64,000 nt of DNA from UBA5314 sp040217815 (lineage in GTDB: Bacteria > Bacillota > Syntrophomonadia > Syntrophomonadales > Syntrophomonadaceae), in the NCBI GenBank assembly GCA_040217815.1, contig JBEHWI010000015.1, forward strand, positions 1 through 64,000. Direction: 5' to 3'. Below, one piece after another: positions 1 to 8,388 of this stretch; position 1 is the first letter of the stretch; each line of letters begins with the position of its first letter. The notes beneath the pieces were generated by a model. That model saw nothing but the letters and a program-made list of their open reading frames with translations. It had not been told where the DNA came from and ran no database searches. A program made the position numbers and the translations under genes.

Positions 1-1418
1 GTAGCCAAAACCACATAATCAGGATTTTCCTCATGAAGGATCTCTGAAGTATATGGCCTGTTTAATAAAAGAGGAATGCCGTAATGGGCCAGTTCACCCA
101 ACAGGTACTCAAGGTAGCGGGTCAGCCGGTGTTTGTGCGGCGGCCTATTGGCAATATTGAGCAACCCACCAGGCCGGTGGGCTTTTTCATAAATTTTAAC
201 CTCAAAGCCGAGCTGCTTAAGAGATAAAGCCGCCTGCATACCGGCCGGGCCGCTGCCTACTATTGATACCTTGTTGCAGTGAGAAGAAGTCTTTACCAGC
301 AACTGCTTCCCTTCCTGCCCGGTCCAAAAATTTACCGTGCAGCGAGCCCCCAAACCTTTAAAGGTACTGTCTATACAGCGGTTACAGACCAGGCAGGGCC
401 TGATCCGATTGCTTTGACCCTGTTCGGCTTTTTGGGCCCAATCTGGATCAGCTAAAAGACCCCGTCCCAGGAATACAAAATCAGCCTGATCGCTGGCTAT
501 CAACTGGTCGGCAAAAGCCGGATTTGATAGGACTCCTCCACTGATAACCGGAATGTTTACCCACCTTTTTAATTCTCCGGCCAGATATGTCCGCCAGCCT
601 TCCCGATAGGAAGGAGGTTCGATACTGTTTAAACCCGATTCATAGGTTCCAGAAGAACAGTGAATAAGATTGGCTCCCTCTTCCTGCAAACGCATGGCTA
701 TTTTGATGCTTTCATCTAATTGCAGACCACCGGCAACGAAATCATCCATATTTAAACGAACTGAAATTAGCAGCCCGGGTTCGGTCTTTTTAACACCTGC
801 CAGAATGTTTACCAGAAAACGGTAACGGTTTTCCAGGCTGCCCCCATATTCGTCTCGACGCTGGTTGCTGTGTGGCGACAGGAATTGATTTATCAGGTAG
901 CCGTGAGCGGCATGCAGTTCTACTCCGTCAAATCCCGCCCGAGCAGCTTTGCGGGCTGCTTCTATATACGCCTGTTCTAGATATTTAATCTCCTTTATAC
1001 CAAGTTCCCTGGGGATTTCCCGGGTTACCGGACAGGGCAGCGGCGAAGGAGCCACCGGCTGCTCACCGGTTATCAGTGAAGAAGTTTGCCGCCCGGCGTG
1101 TAGTAATTGAATGAATGTCGCTGCTCCATGGGATTTGGTAGTCTCAACCAGGTGCTCTAGACCTGATATATAACGAGAATCGTCTATGCGCAACTGAGTT
1201 GCTGTTGCCAGGCCGGATTGATGAATACATGCGGCCTCGACTATGATCATTCCTACGCCGCCCCGGGCGCGGGCTTCGTAGTAATCGAGCTGGCGAGGGC
1301 TGACTTCGCCGCTGGAAAGGCCGTAACAAACGAGCATGGGGGCCATTACCACACGGTTTTTTATGGTCAGATCCCCGAGAGCAATCGGTGAAAACAGTGA
1401 TGAATAGGCTTCTCTCAT
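1..1418 (-). CDS. NADH:flavin oxidoreductase / 2,4-dienoyl-CoA reductase family, C-terminus cut by window edge
   Basis: The first 472 codons of an Old-Yellow-Enzyme-type reductase are present; the end lies beyond position 1. The ATG at 1418 follows AAGGGGG. The N-terminal FMN-binding TIM barrel carries the HxxHGYL motif. It is followed by a 4Fe-4S cluster motif (CLVCNRC and a later Cys) and the start of the FAD/NAD(P)-binding half. The protein is collinear with the downstream-numbered paralog at 1460-3403 and ends here within the matching 'DYVVLAT' segment. Family members reduce enoyl or dienoyl substrates with NAD(P)H through FMN, Fe-S and FAD. Beside a beta-oxidation operon, a role in handling unsaturated acyl-CoAs or redox balance is inferred; the substrate is unknown. 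Confidence 0.85.
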   Translation of the reverse strand, partial: MREAYSSLFSPIALGDLTIKNRVVMAPMLVCYGLSSGEVSPRQLDYYEARARGGVGMIIVEAACIHQSGLATATQLRIDDSRYISGLEHLVETTKSHGAATFIQLLHAGRQTSSLITGEQPVAPSPLPCPVTREIPRELGIKEIKYLEQAYIEAARKAARAGFDGVELHAAHGYLINQFLSPHSNQRRDEYGGSLENRYRFLVNILAGVKKTEPGLLISVRLNMDDFVAGGLQLDESIKIAMRLQEEGANLIHCSSGTYESGLNSIEPPSYREGWRTYLAGELKRWVNIPVISGGVLSNPAFADQLIASDQADFVFLGRGLLADPDWAQKAEQGQSNRIRPCLVCNRCIDSTFKGLGARCTVNFWTGQEGKQLLVKTSSHCNKVSIVGSGPAGMQAALSLKQLGFEVKIYEKAHRPGGLLNIANRPPHKHRLTRYLEYLLGELAHYGIPLLLNRPYTSEILHEENPDYVVLA

Positions 1419-1459
1419 ATTTCCCCCTTGTAGTGTATCCTCTAAAAATCCCCGTCTCA

Positions 1460-3403
1460 CTATTCCCAGCTCATCCGGTAAATGTCTTGGGCTACTGTTT
1501 CGGCCTGAACTACGGCATTGCGTACGTTGCTGACCTGATAGGCATCTCCGATGAGGAAAACCCGGGGATGGATTTTATTCAATTCACAATATAATTGTTT
1601 ATCCGGTTGATACCCTACTGCCAGGACCACCAGATCGACTTCCAGGCGTTCCTGCCCCAATTGGGTATCAACAATTACCCGGCCTTCCTCTATGGCGGCA
1701 ACCGTACTGCCGGTCATCTTCACCACTCCCGCCTTATCCAAACGGTTCATCATGTCCCTCCGGTTCTTTTTCTCCATCTGTCCGGCCAGAACGCTTTCTT
1801 TTTCAATTATCACTACCCGGTTATCCATTTTTATAAGATAATCAGCAGTTTCGCATCCATTGCTTCCACCGCCAATAATGGCTACATTTTTATTGGATAT
1901 TTGCACCTTATCTTCCAGAATATCAGCCATATTAATAGCATTATCCCACTTTATGTCTCCCGTGGGAACAACCGGCCTGGACCCGGTGGCGACAACCACG
2001 TAATCCGGTTCTTCCTGTAAAAGGGTTTGGGATGTAAATTGACAGTTCAATATAATAGGAACCCGATAGTGCTCCAACTCTCCCAACAGGTAGTCACGAT
2101 AGCGGGCTAGGCGGTGCTTGTGGGGGGGGCGGCAGGCCAGATTTAGCAGCCCTCCGGGTTGGGCGGATTTTTCATAAACCTTGACTTCAAAGCCCAATTT
2201 TTTTAATGACAAAGCAGCCTGCATTCCTGCCGGGCCACTGCCTATTACCGCCACTTTATTCTTGGTGGAGGTAGTCTTTACCGGCATCTGCCTGGCTTCA
2301 CGCCCGGTCCAGAAATTAACCGTGCAGCGCACGCTTAAGCCCTTGAAATTGCTTTCAATACAGCGGTTGCAGAGCAGGCAGGGCCTGATGCGCTGGTGTT
2401 CTCCCTGCTTTACCTTGTTGACCCAATCTGGATCAGCCAAAAGGCTGCGGCCCAGAAAAATGTAATCGGCCTGAGCACTTTCTATCAACTGGTTGGCGAA
2501 AGCCGGACTGCATAAAATACCTCCGCTAATTACCGGGATCTTTACCCACTTTTTTACTTCCCCGGCCAGATAGGCCCGCCATCCCTCCCGGTAGGAAGAA
2601 GGTTCAATACTATTTAAGCCCGATTCATAAGTTCCTGAAGAACAGTGAATAAGGTTGGCTCCCTCCGCCTCCAGGCGGGCGGCTATTTTGACGCTCTCCT
2701 CCAATTGCAGTCCGCCCGGAACAAAATCGTCCATGTTTAAGCGGACCGAAATGATAAGCCCCGGCTCGGCCTTTTTTATTCTGGAGAGAATATTTACCAG
2801 GAAGCGCATGCGGTTCTCAGTGCTTCCTCCATATTCGTCGCGGCGCTGGTTGCTGTGCGGTGATAGAAACTGGTTGATCAGGTAGCCATGGGCAGCATGC
2901 AGCTCGACGCCATCAAATCCAGCCCGGGCGGCATTTCGGGCTGCTTCTATGTAGGCTTTTTCTAGATGCTCGACTTCATCGATAGAAAGCTCCCGTGGGG
3001 CTTCCCGGGTTACCGGGCAAGCCAGGGGAGATGGAGCCACCGGCTGTTCCCCGGTGACCAGTGATGATGTCTGTCGTCCGGTATGCAGAAGTTGAATAAA
3101 GGCTCCTACACCATGGGCTTTAATCGTTTCGGCCAGATGTTCCAGGCCTGATATGTAACGCGGCTGGTCTATCCGTAACTGAGTAGATGCTTCCATGCCC
3201 GAAGGATGAACACAGGCGGCCTCGACTATTATAATGCCTACCCCCCCACGGGCGCGGGCTTCATAGTAATCGAGTAGACGCGGGCTTACTTCTCCGCTGG
3301 CCAAACCATAAGACACGAGCATGGGAGCCATTACCACCCGGTTTTTTACGGTAAGGCTCCCAAGCTTGCCTGGCGAAAATAGTGCTGAATACTTTTTCTG
3401 CAT
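1460..3403 (-). CDS. NADH:flavin oxidoreductase / 2,4-dienoyl-CoA reductase family (FadH-like)
   Basis: This 647-residue protein has the full FadH-like layout. An FMN-binding TIM barrel spans about residues 1-335, with HAAHGYL near 170. A 4Fe-4S site follows (CLLCNRC near 342, plus a later Cys). Two Rossmann motifs come last: GSGPAGMQAA for FAD, and GGGSNGCETA for NAD(P)H. Its length matches 2,4-dienoyl-CoA reductase and related enoate reductases. It lies 41 bp upstream of a close paralog (1-1418), indicating tandem duplication and probable co-transcription. It is separated from the CoA-transferase genes by a terminator-like hairpin and has its own extended -10 promoter. The true substrate cannot be read from the sequence. 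Confidence 0.9.
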   Translation of the reverse strand: MQKKYSALFSPGKLGSLTVKNRVVMAPMLVSYGLASGEVSPRLLDYYEARARGGVGIIIVEAACVHPSGMEASTQLRIDQPRYISGLEHLAETIKAHGVGAFIQLLHTGRQTSSLVTGEQPVAPSPLACPVTREAPRELSIDEVEHLEKAYIEAARNAARAGFDGVELHAAHGYLINQFLSPHSNQRRDEYGGSTENRMRFLVNILSRIKKAEPGLIISVRLNMDDFVPGGLQLEESVKIAARLEAEGANLIHCSSGTYESGLNSIEPSSYREGWRAYLAGEVKKWVKIPVISGGILCSPAFANQLIESAQADYIFLGRSLLADPDWVNKVKQGEHQRIRPCLLCNRCIESNFKGLSVRCTVNFWTGREARQMPVKTTSTKNKVAVIGSGPAGMQAALSLKKLGFEVKVYEKSAQPGGLLNLACRPPHKHRLARYRDYLLGELEHYRVPIILNCQFTSQTLLQEEPDYVVVATGSRPVVPTGDIKWDNAINMADILEDKVQISNKNVAIIGGGSNGCETADYLIKMDNRVVIIEKESVLAGQMEKKNRRDMMNRLDKAGVVKMTGSTVAAIEEGRVIVDTQLGQERLEVDLVVLAVGYQPDKQLYCELNKIHPRVFLIGDAYQVSNVRNAVVQAETVAQDIYRMSWE

Positions 3404-3438
3404 TGTGCTCCCCCTGTAGATATCTCTTTTTACTACAA

Positions 3439-3447
3439 ATTATAACA
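3439..3447 (-). promoter_or_regulatory. Extended -10 promoter for the flavin oxidoreductase pair
   Basis: On the minus strand a perfect TATAAT (3444-3439) is preceded by TGT, giving the extended -10 form TGnTATAAT. No convincing -35 box is seen. It lies about 35 bp upstream of the ATG at 3403, after the preceding terminator-like hairpin. Confidence 0.45.
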
Positions 3448-3490
3448 TAAAGATTTTTGTATATTTATGCAGTTTATACAGCCGTTTTCA

Positions 3491-3529
3491 GAAAAAGAGA
3501 GGCCTCAAGCTCTATGTCCTGAGGGCCTT
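3491..3529 (-). terminator. Probable intrinsic terminator of the beta-oxidation operon
   Basis: On the minus strand, AAGGCCCTCA and TGAGGCCT form a stem with one bulge, followed by the U-rich run TCTCTTTTTC. It sits 45 bp after the stop codon of the CoA-transferase B subunit. Confidence 0.5.
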
Positions 3530-3573
3530 GGAGGGGAATGGGGGTTATATTAGACTAAAGGGAGGAAACTAAA

Positions 3574-4386
3574 TTAAGGCAGGAATATGCCTTCGGGATC
3601 CACCACCTTGTAAAGCAGTTCCAGTTCGCCATAGGTGGGTGGCACGGTTTCCCCTTTGCATCTCGATATATTAAGGTCAAAGCTGCAATTGTCTTTGACC
3701 TGTTCCGCTGTGAAACCGGGGTGGACAGTGTCCAGATATATTACTCCGTTTTCATCAAAGCGGAATACTCCCATGTTGGTTATAACTGCGCTTACACCAC
3801 CCCGGAAGTACTTGCCATATACTTCTTGTTTGGGCACCAGTTCTCCAGATGGCCACTTTTTAACCATCCAGCCGGGAGAGGTAATGTAATCTACGTGTTC
3901 CTTGAAACGGCGCTTTTCCTGAACCATAATGAAGACCGTTTTACGCGCCAGGGCATTGATGTCCGGATTGCCGCCGCTGCCAGTGAAGCGCTTGCTGGGA
4001 TTGGCATAATCTCCAACCACGGTGGTGTTGACGTTGCCGTATTGATCTATTTCAGCGCCACCCAAGAAAGCCAGGTCGACGTAGCCGCGATGCAGGTTGC
4101 TATAAAAGGCTTCGGTCAATCCGGCGGCTATAGAGGCATTGGTGGCGCAGCGAGCGTCTCCCACCGAAGTTGGCAGATCTATAGGTTTTCCGTCGACGCT
4201 GCCGGCTTCGTATATACACACTGAATTGGGAGCGTTGTTCTTCTGAGCAAGCATGATAGCCAGCATGGGCAGTCCGGTGCCGGCGAACACCACGTCGCCG
4301 TCGTTAACTTCCCGGGCCGCGGCTACTGCCAGTAGATCGGCCCCTTTGTATTCGCCCGGTTTTGCGTATTCGTTGGCATTGCTCAT
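3574..4386 (-). CDS. CoA-transferase, subunit B (glutaconate CoA-transferase type)
   Basis: This 270-residue beta subunit belongs to the class I CoA-transferase family (glutaconate/3-oxoacid type). The candidate catalytic glutamate is E60 in the segment IYEAGSVDG, matching the active-site Glu of GctB-like subunits that forms the acyl-CoA thioester intermediate. Its start codon overlaps the stop of subunit A (TAATG), so the two are translationally coupled and should form a heteromeric enzyme. As the last gene of the beta-oxidation cluster it could move CoA between acetyl-CoA and a short-chain acid such as butyrate. That substrate assignment is inferred from neighbours only. Confidence 0.88.
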   Translation of the reverse strand: MSNANEYAKPGEYKGADLLAVAAAREVNDGDVVFAGTGLPMLAIMLAQKNNAPNSVCIYEAGSVDGKPIDLPTSVGDARCATNASIAAGLTEAFYSNLHRGYVDLAFLGGAEIDQYGNVNTTVVGDYANPSKRFTGSGGNPDINALARKTVFIMVQEKRRFKEHVDYITSPGWMVKKWPSGELVPKQEVYGKYFRGGVSAVITNMGVFRFDENGVIYLDTVHPGFTAEQVKDNCSFDLNISRCKGETVPPTYGELELLYKVVDPEGIFLP

Positions 4387-5363
4387 TATCTCGACCCCCT
4401 TTTCACTCTGGTGGAGTATCCCAGCATAGTATTGGCTCTAAGTTTATCAAGTCTAGTAATTCCCAGTTTGGCGAGGTACTCATCGTGGTCTTTGACCCCG
4501 AAGATCCATTCATCAGCCCATTTGTTATACCCGTCCTGACTCTTGGTCGCAGTATAGAAAGAGCGAATGAAATCGGCGTCAACATCATAGAAGAATTGTG
4601 ATCCAGTGGGATGTGCTCCCCAGGGGCATTCAACAATGTAGTCAACCATATAGTCAGTAGCCAGGTTGCGGGTAGGTTCTCTTCTAAGGTATTCATCAGG
4701 GACAATTTCTTCAGCTAAAACGATTACCTTATCGGCAGCCCGGATGGCTTCAGCATCGGTGTAGGTCTGGGCGTTTACCCGAACGATGCCCTTGTCGCTG
4801 ACCGTCTGCGCATACACCAGTGCCCAATCGGGGTTGGCAGCCGGCATCAAAGCTATTCCCCCCATATCAAAGAAGGGATCTTCATACATTACATACTTCT
4901 GTTTGGGGATCTTGGGATTGGAACCGTCTCGTTTTCCAGCCTTCTTCAACATATCGTATTCAGGATTTAAAATATCGGTTCCCAGTGAGCATGCCGTGGG
5001 AAAGAAAGGCAGTCCATAGGCCCCTGCCAGCAAACGGGCCACCGCCTGGGCATGGCTGTAGTCCTCTACTATAAAGCTCTTGTTAATCTGAGCATCTGCT
5101 ACTCTTTCACCCAATTTCCCATACAATTCATGTCCCACCCAACAGGATTCCCAAATACCGATGCAGCCGCCGCCGGCTAAAACCTCGGTATGGGTTCCCC
5201 CGTTGACTTCGAACAGGTGCAGGTTCTTTTTCTGCTGCCTGACCAGTTCGTAAACCAGTGCCATTGGCCGGCGCCAGATGGTGAAACCGCTGAAGGTTAA
5301 CATGTCACCATCCTTGATGAGGCTTGCCACCTCTTGGATTGTTGCTCTCTGTGCCTTAGCCAT
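4386..5363 (-). CDS. CoA-transferase, subunit A (glutaconate CoA-transferase type)
   Basis: This 325-residue alpha subunit of a class I CoA-transferase starts with MAKAQRATIQEVASLIKDGDMLTFSGF, a typical N-terminus of GctA-like proteins. Its length fits the glutaconate subfamily rather than the roughly 220-residue SCOT/AtoD subunits. It overlaps subunit B by one base. A 128-bp gap with a strong hairpin separates it from the upstream acyl-CoA dehydrogenase gene on the same strand. Paired with subunit B, it would activate a carboxylic acid using an acyl-CoA donor. Specificity is not visible in the sequence. Confidence 0.88.
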   Translation of the reverse strand: MAKAQRATIQEVASLIKDGDMLTFSGFTIWRRPMALVYELVRQQKKNLHLFEVNGGTHTEVLAGGGCIGIWESCWVGHELYGKLGERVADAQINKSFIVEDYSHAQAVARLLAGAYGLPFFPTACSLGTDILNPEYDMLKKAGKRDGSNPKIPKQKYVMYEDPFFDMGGIALMPAANPDWALVYAQTVSDKGIVRVNAQTYTDAEAIRAADKVIVLAEEIVPDEYLRREPTRNLATDYMVDYIVECPWGAHPTGSQFFYDVDADFIRSFYTATKSQDGYNKWADEWIFGVKDHDEYLAKLGITRLDKLRANTMLGYSTRVKRGSR

Positions 5364-5450
5364 TTTATCCCTCCCTCATTTCATTAGACCTCGCAACTTC
5401 TTGCCCTTATAGCAGCCAACTTATTGCAGTTGGTATACTATCTGGATTCT

Positions 5451-5478
5451 TTGGGGGGACGCGCACGAGTCCCCCCAA
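5451..5478 (-). other. Strong hairpin between acyl-CoA dehydrogenase and CoA-transferase genes
   Basis: The arms TTGGGGGGAC and GTCCCCCCAA are perfectly complementary (10 bp, 8-nt loop). Neither strand has a U-run after it, so this is less like a terminator than like an mRNA processing or stabilising structure inside the operon. A second small inverted repeat, CCAACT/AGTTGG, lies at 5417-5434. Confidence 0.6.
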
Positions 5479-5491
5479 TTTCCCACGTTTT

Positions 5492-6640
5492 CTAGAAACG
5501 GCCAATAGCTTCGCGGCCAATGATCATTCTCTGAATCTGATTGGAGCCTTCATATATCTGAGTGATCTTGACATCGCGCATCATTCTCTCTACCGGGAAC
5601 TCTTTGCAGTATCCATAACCGCCCATCAGCTGGACGCAGTTAGTGCATACTTCCATGCTGGTATCAGTGGCAAACTTCTTGGCCATTGAGGCTTCTTTGT
5701 TGTGGGGCAGCTTGTTGTCTTTCAGCCAGGCAGCCCGGTAAACCAGCAGCTGGGCGGCATCCAGAGCCGTGGCCATGTCGGCTACCATAAACTGAACGCC
5801 CTGGTTGGCAGCCAACGGTTTGCCGAACTGCTGCCGTTCCTTAATGTACTGGGTGGTGAACTCCAGAGCCCCTTCGCCAATCCCTAAGCCCTGGGCGGCA
5901 ATGGTAATGCGGCCTCCGGCTAAAAGGCCCATGGCCACTTGAAATCCGTTGTCCTGTTCGCCCAGCATATTCTCTTTGGGTACCTTGACATCTTCGAAAT
6001 AGAGCTCAACTGTGGGCGAGCCGTTCATGCCCATCTTCTGCACCGGTTTGCTCATGGTAAAACCGGGGGTGTCTTTCTCAATTTGCAAGCAGGTTATTCC
6101 TCGTCCGGAACCCTGAGTGGGATCGCTCTTAACAAAGGTGCAATAGGTGGTGGCCAGTCCACCGTTGGTGATGAATATCTTGCTGCCGTTAATAATAAAA
6201 TGGTCGCCCTTATCTTCCGCTTTACATTTAATTGAGGCGGCATCGGAACCGGCATTGGGTTCGGTCAAGGCATAGGCACCTATAATTTCACCGGTAGCCA
6301 ATGCCCTGAGGTATTTTTGTTTTACTTTTTCTCCACCGTATAACCAGGTGCTCATGCAGCCCAGACCGGTGTGCACGCTCATAATAACCGCGGTTGAAGC
6401 GCATCTTTTGGCCAGCTCTTCCACGAATATGGCAAAATCCAGGTAGCTGGCTCCTGCTCCCCCCCATTCTTCGGGAATAGGCAGCCCGCACAGTCCCAAA
6501 TCGCCCATCTTTTTGAAATTGACCATGGGAAACTCGTGAGCCTCATCGGTATGAGCAGCTAAGGGTTCAACTTCGTTCTTGGCAAATTTACGGAACATAT
6601 CACGCATCATTAATGAGTCTTCGCCCAATTGGAAATCCAT
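5492..6640 (-). CDS. bcd: Short-chain acyl-CoA dehydrogenase (butyryl-CoA dehydrogenase type)
   Basis: This FAD-dependent acyl-CoA dehydrogenase catalyses the first oxidation of beta-oxidation, butyryl-CoA to crotonyl-CoA. Typical motifs are 'ALTEPNAGSDA' (flavin/substrate-binding loop), the central beta domain, and the C-terminal 'IYEGSNQIQRMIIGR', which holds the catalytic base Glu. I start at the ATG at 6640 (MDFQLGED), 9 bases after GGGGAG. The in-frame ATG at 6649 abuts that ribosome site and is less likely. The product is 382 residues, the usual family length. It is followed by a hairpin and the CoA-transferase genes. No etfAB is present nearby, so its electron acceptor must be encoded elsewhere. 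Confidence 0.93.
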   Translation of the reverse strand: MDFQLGEDSLMMRDMFRKFAKNEVEPLAAHTDEAHEFPMVNFKKMGDLGLCGLPIPEEWGGAGASYLDFAIFVEELAKRCASTAVIMSVHTGLGCMSTWLYGGEKVKQKYLRALATGEIIGAYALTEPNAGSDAASIKCKAEDKGDHFIINGSKIFITNGGLATTYCTFVKSDPTQGSGRGITCLQIEKDTPGFTMSKPVQKMGMNGSPTVELYFEDVKVPKENMLGEQDNGFQVAMGLLAGGRITIAAQGLGIGEGALEFTTQYIKERQQFGKPLAANQGVQFMVADMATALDAAQLLVYRAAWLKDNKLPHNKEASMAKKFATDTSMEVCTNCVQLMGGYGYCKEFPVERMMRDVKITQIYEGSNQIQRMIIGREAIGRF

Positions 6641-6670
6641 GCAATTCATCTCCCCATATAAAATTTTTAT

Positions 6671-7450
6671 TTACAATCCTTTAAACTCGGCCTTTCTCTT
6701 TTCGACAAAGGCACTCATGCCCTCTTTTTGATCCTGGGTGGCAAAACAGAGCCCAAATATGTCGGCTTCAAAGGCCATAGCCTGACCCATATCGACCTGC
6801 ATGCCGTGGTTGACGGCATCTTTGCACAACTGGACTGCCAGCTGACCGCGGCTGGCAATCATCCGAGCAATATTCATGGCTTCATCCATGAGCTGCTCAT
6901 AGGTGGTGACTTTGTTTACCAGACCAATGCGCAGGGCTTCCTCAGCGCCTATAGTTTCCCCGGTGTAAAGCAACTGTTTGGCCATACCGAGTCCCACCAG
7001 ACGCGGGAGGCGCTGGGTACCGCCAAAACCAGGGGTTACGCCCAGGCCGACTTCCGGTTGGCCGAATTTCGATTTATCCGAGCAAATCCGGAAATCAGCA
7101 GACATGGCCAGCTCACAGCCGCCGCCCAGGCAGAAGCCGTTAATGGCGGCGATGACCGGTTTGGGCATAGACTCGATGAGATTGGTCACTTCTCCACCCA
7201 ACTGGCCAAAAGCCCGGGCCTGCATGGCGGTCATTTCCACCATGAAGGTAATGTCAGCACCAGCTACAAAGGCCTTTTCGCCGGCTCCGGTTAAAATCAG
7301 AACACTTACCTCGTTATCGTCCCTGACTTCCTCGACCGCCGCCTTGATGTCTATCAGGGTATGCTGGTTCAAAGCATTCAACGCTTTAGGGCGGTTTATG
7401 GTCAAGACGGCAATGTGATTCCTTTTTTCAAGCAAAACATTAGTATACAT
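6671..7450 (-). CDS. crt: Enoyl-CoA hydratase (crotonase)
   Basis: This 259-residue crotonase hydrates crotonyl-CoA to 3-hydroxybutyryl-CoA. The oxyanion-hole segments 'AFVAGADI' (about 60-67) and 'GFCLGGGCELAMSADFRIC' (about 105-123) are intact. The two catalytic glutamates of the family are present at E113 and E133 (in GQPEVGLG). Length and start (MYTNVLLEKR) are standard. It lies 32 bp downstream of hbd and 30 bp upstream of bcd on the same strand, so the order hbd-crt-bcd reads as one operon. Function is well supported; chain-length preference is inferred from the context. Confidence 0.94.
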   Translation of the reverse strand: MYTNVLLEKRNHIAVLTINRPKALNALNQHTLIDIKAAVEEVRDDNEVSVLILTGAGEKAFVAGADITFMVEMTAMQARAFGQLGGEVTNLIESMPKPVIAAINGFCLGGGCELAMSADFRICSDKSKFGQPEVGLGVTPGFGGTQRLPRLVGLGMAKQLLYTGETIGAEEALRIGLVNKVTTYEQLMDEAMNIARMIASRGQLAVQLCKDAVNHGMQVDMGQAMAFEADIFGLCFATQDQKEGMSAFVEKRKAEFKGL

Positions 7451-7482
7451 AACGCTGCCTCCTAATAAATGCTTGGGGCTCC

Positions 7483-8337
7483 CTATTTCTTGTAGTCATA
7501 GATGCCCTTGCCGACCTTACGGCCCAGCCAGCCGGCCTGGACATACTGTTTCAACAAGGGAGACGGGCGGTACTTGGGATCACCATAACCGGTGTACATA
7601 ACATTGAGGATCGATAGTATGGTATCAAGTCCGATAAGGTCAGCCAGTTCCAATGGGCCCATAGGATGATTCATACCCAGCTTCATAATATCGTCGATGT
7701 TTTTAGCCGGGGCTACTCCCTCATAGAGTTCCCACAGGGCTTCATTGATCATCACCTGCAGAACCCGGTTGGAGATGAATCCCGGTACGTCTTTACACCA
7801 AACCGGAACCTTGCCCATCTTGATGGAAGCCGCTTCGATATCTGCGTAGCATTCATCGGTAGTAGCCAGACCGCGGATGATTTCCACCAGCTTCATGACC
7901 GGCACCGGATTCATGAAGTGCATACCGATAACCTGCTCGGGGCGCTTGGTGGTGGCGGCTATCTGGGTGATCGGCAGAGAAGAGGTATTGGTGGCCAGAT
8001 AGGCATGAGGTGGAGCAATCTGGTCCAACTGTCCAAAAACCTTGGCCTTGATATCAAAATTCTCCACTATGGCTTCTACCACCAGGTCCACTCCGGCAGC
8101 GTCTTCCAAACTGATGGAGGGCTTGATTCTGCCCTGAATGGCAGCTTTTTCATCAGCGGTTTTTTTGCCTTTGTCTACATCCCTGGCCAGGTTCTTGTCT
8201 ATTAAGGCCAGACCCTTGTTTACCAGGTCCATATTAATATCCCATTGAATAACATCATAGCCAGCCTGAGCTGCTACCTGTGCTATACCGCCGCCCATCT
8301 GTCCGGCGCCCAGCACCATGACCTTTTTAATTTCCAT
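7483..8337 (-). CDS. hbd: 3-hydroxybutyryl-CoA dehydrogenase
   Basis: This 284-residue NAD(P)-dependent 3-hydroxyacyl-CoA dehydrogenase oxidises 3-hydroxybutyryl-CoA to acetoacetyl-CoA. The Rossmann motif GAGQMGGG is at residues 10-17. The catalytic His is H140 in 'GMHFMNP', and its partner Glu is E152 in 'KLVEIIRG'. The C-terminal helical domain ('DVPGFISNRVL') is complete. Size equals single-domain Hbd of clostridia, not the FadB fusion. The gene sits between thiolase and crotonase with gaps of about 50 and 32 bp, supporting operon membership. Confidence 0.94.
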   Translation of the reverse strand: MEIKKVMVLGAGQMGGGIAQVAAQAGYDVIQWDINMDLVNKGLALIDKNLARDVDKGKKTADEKAAIQGRIKPSISLEDAAGVDLVVEAIVENFDIKAKVFGQLDQIAPPHAYLATNTSSLPITQIAATTKRPEQVIGMHFMNPVPVMKLVEIIRGLATTDECYADIEAASIKMGKVPVWCKDVPGFISNRVLQVMINEALWELYEGVAPAKNIDDIMKLGMNHPMGPLELADLIGLDTILSILNVMYTGYGDPKYRPSPLLKQYVQAGWLGRKVGKGIYDYKK

Positions 8338-8388
8338 CTGCTATTCCTCCTCGCTACTTCAGTAATATCTGTTTCTATATCCAGTCGT

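Noticed and set aside
6728..7294. A 188-codon plus-strand frame opposite the crotonase gene
   Set aside because: It lacks recognisable domains and a ribosome site; it is a shadow of crt, whose catalytic motifs are intact.
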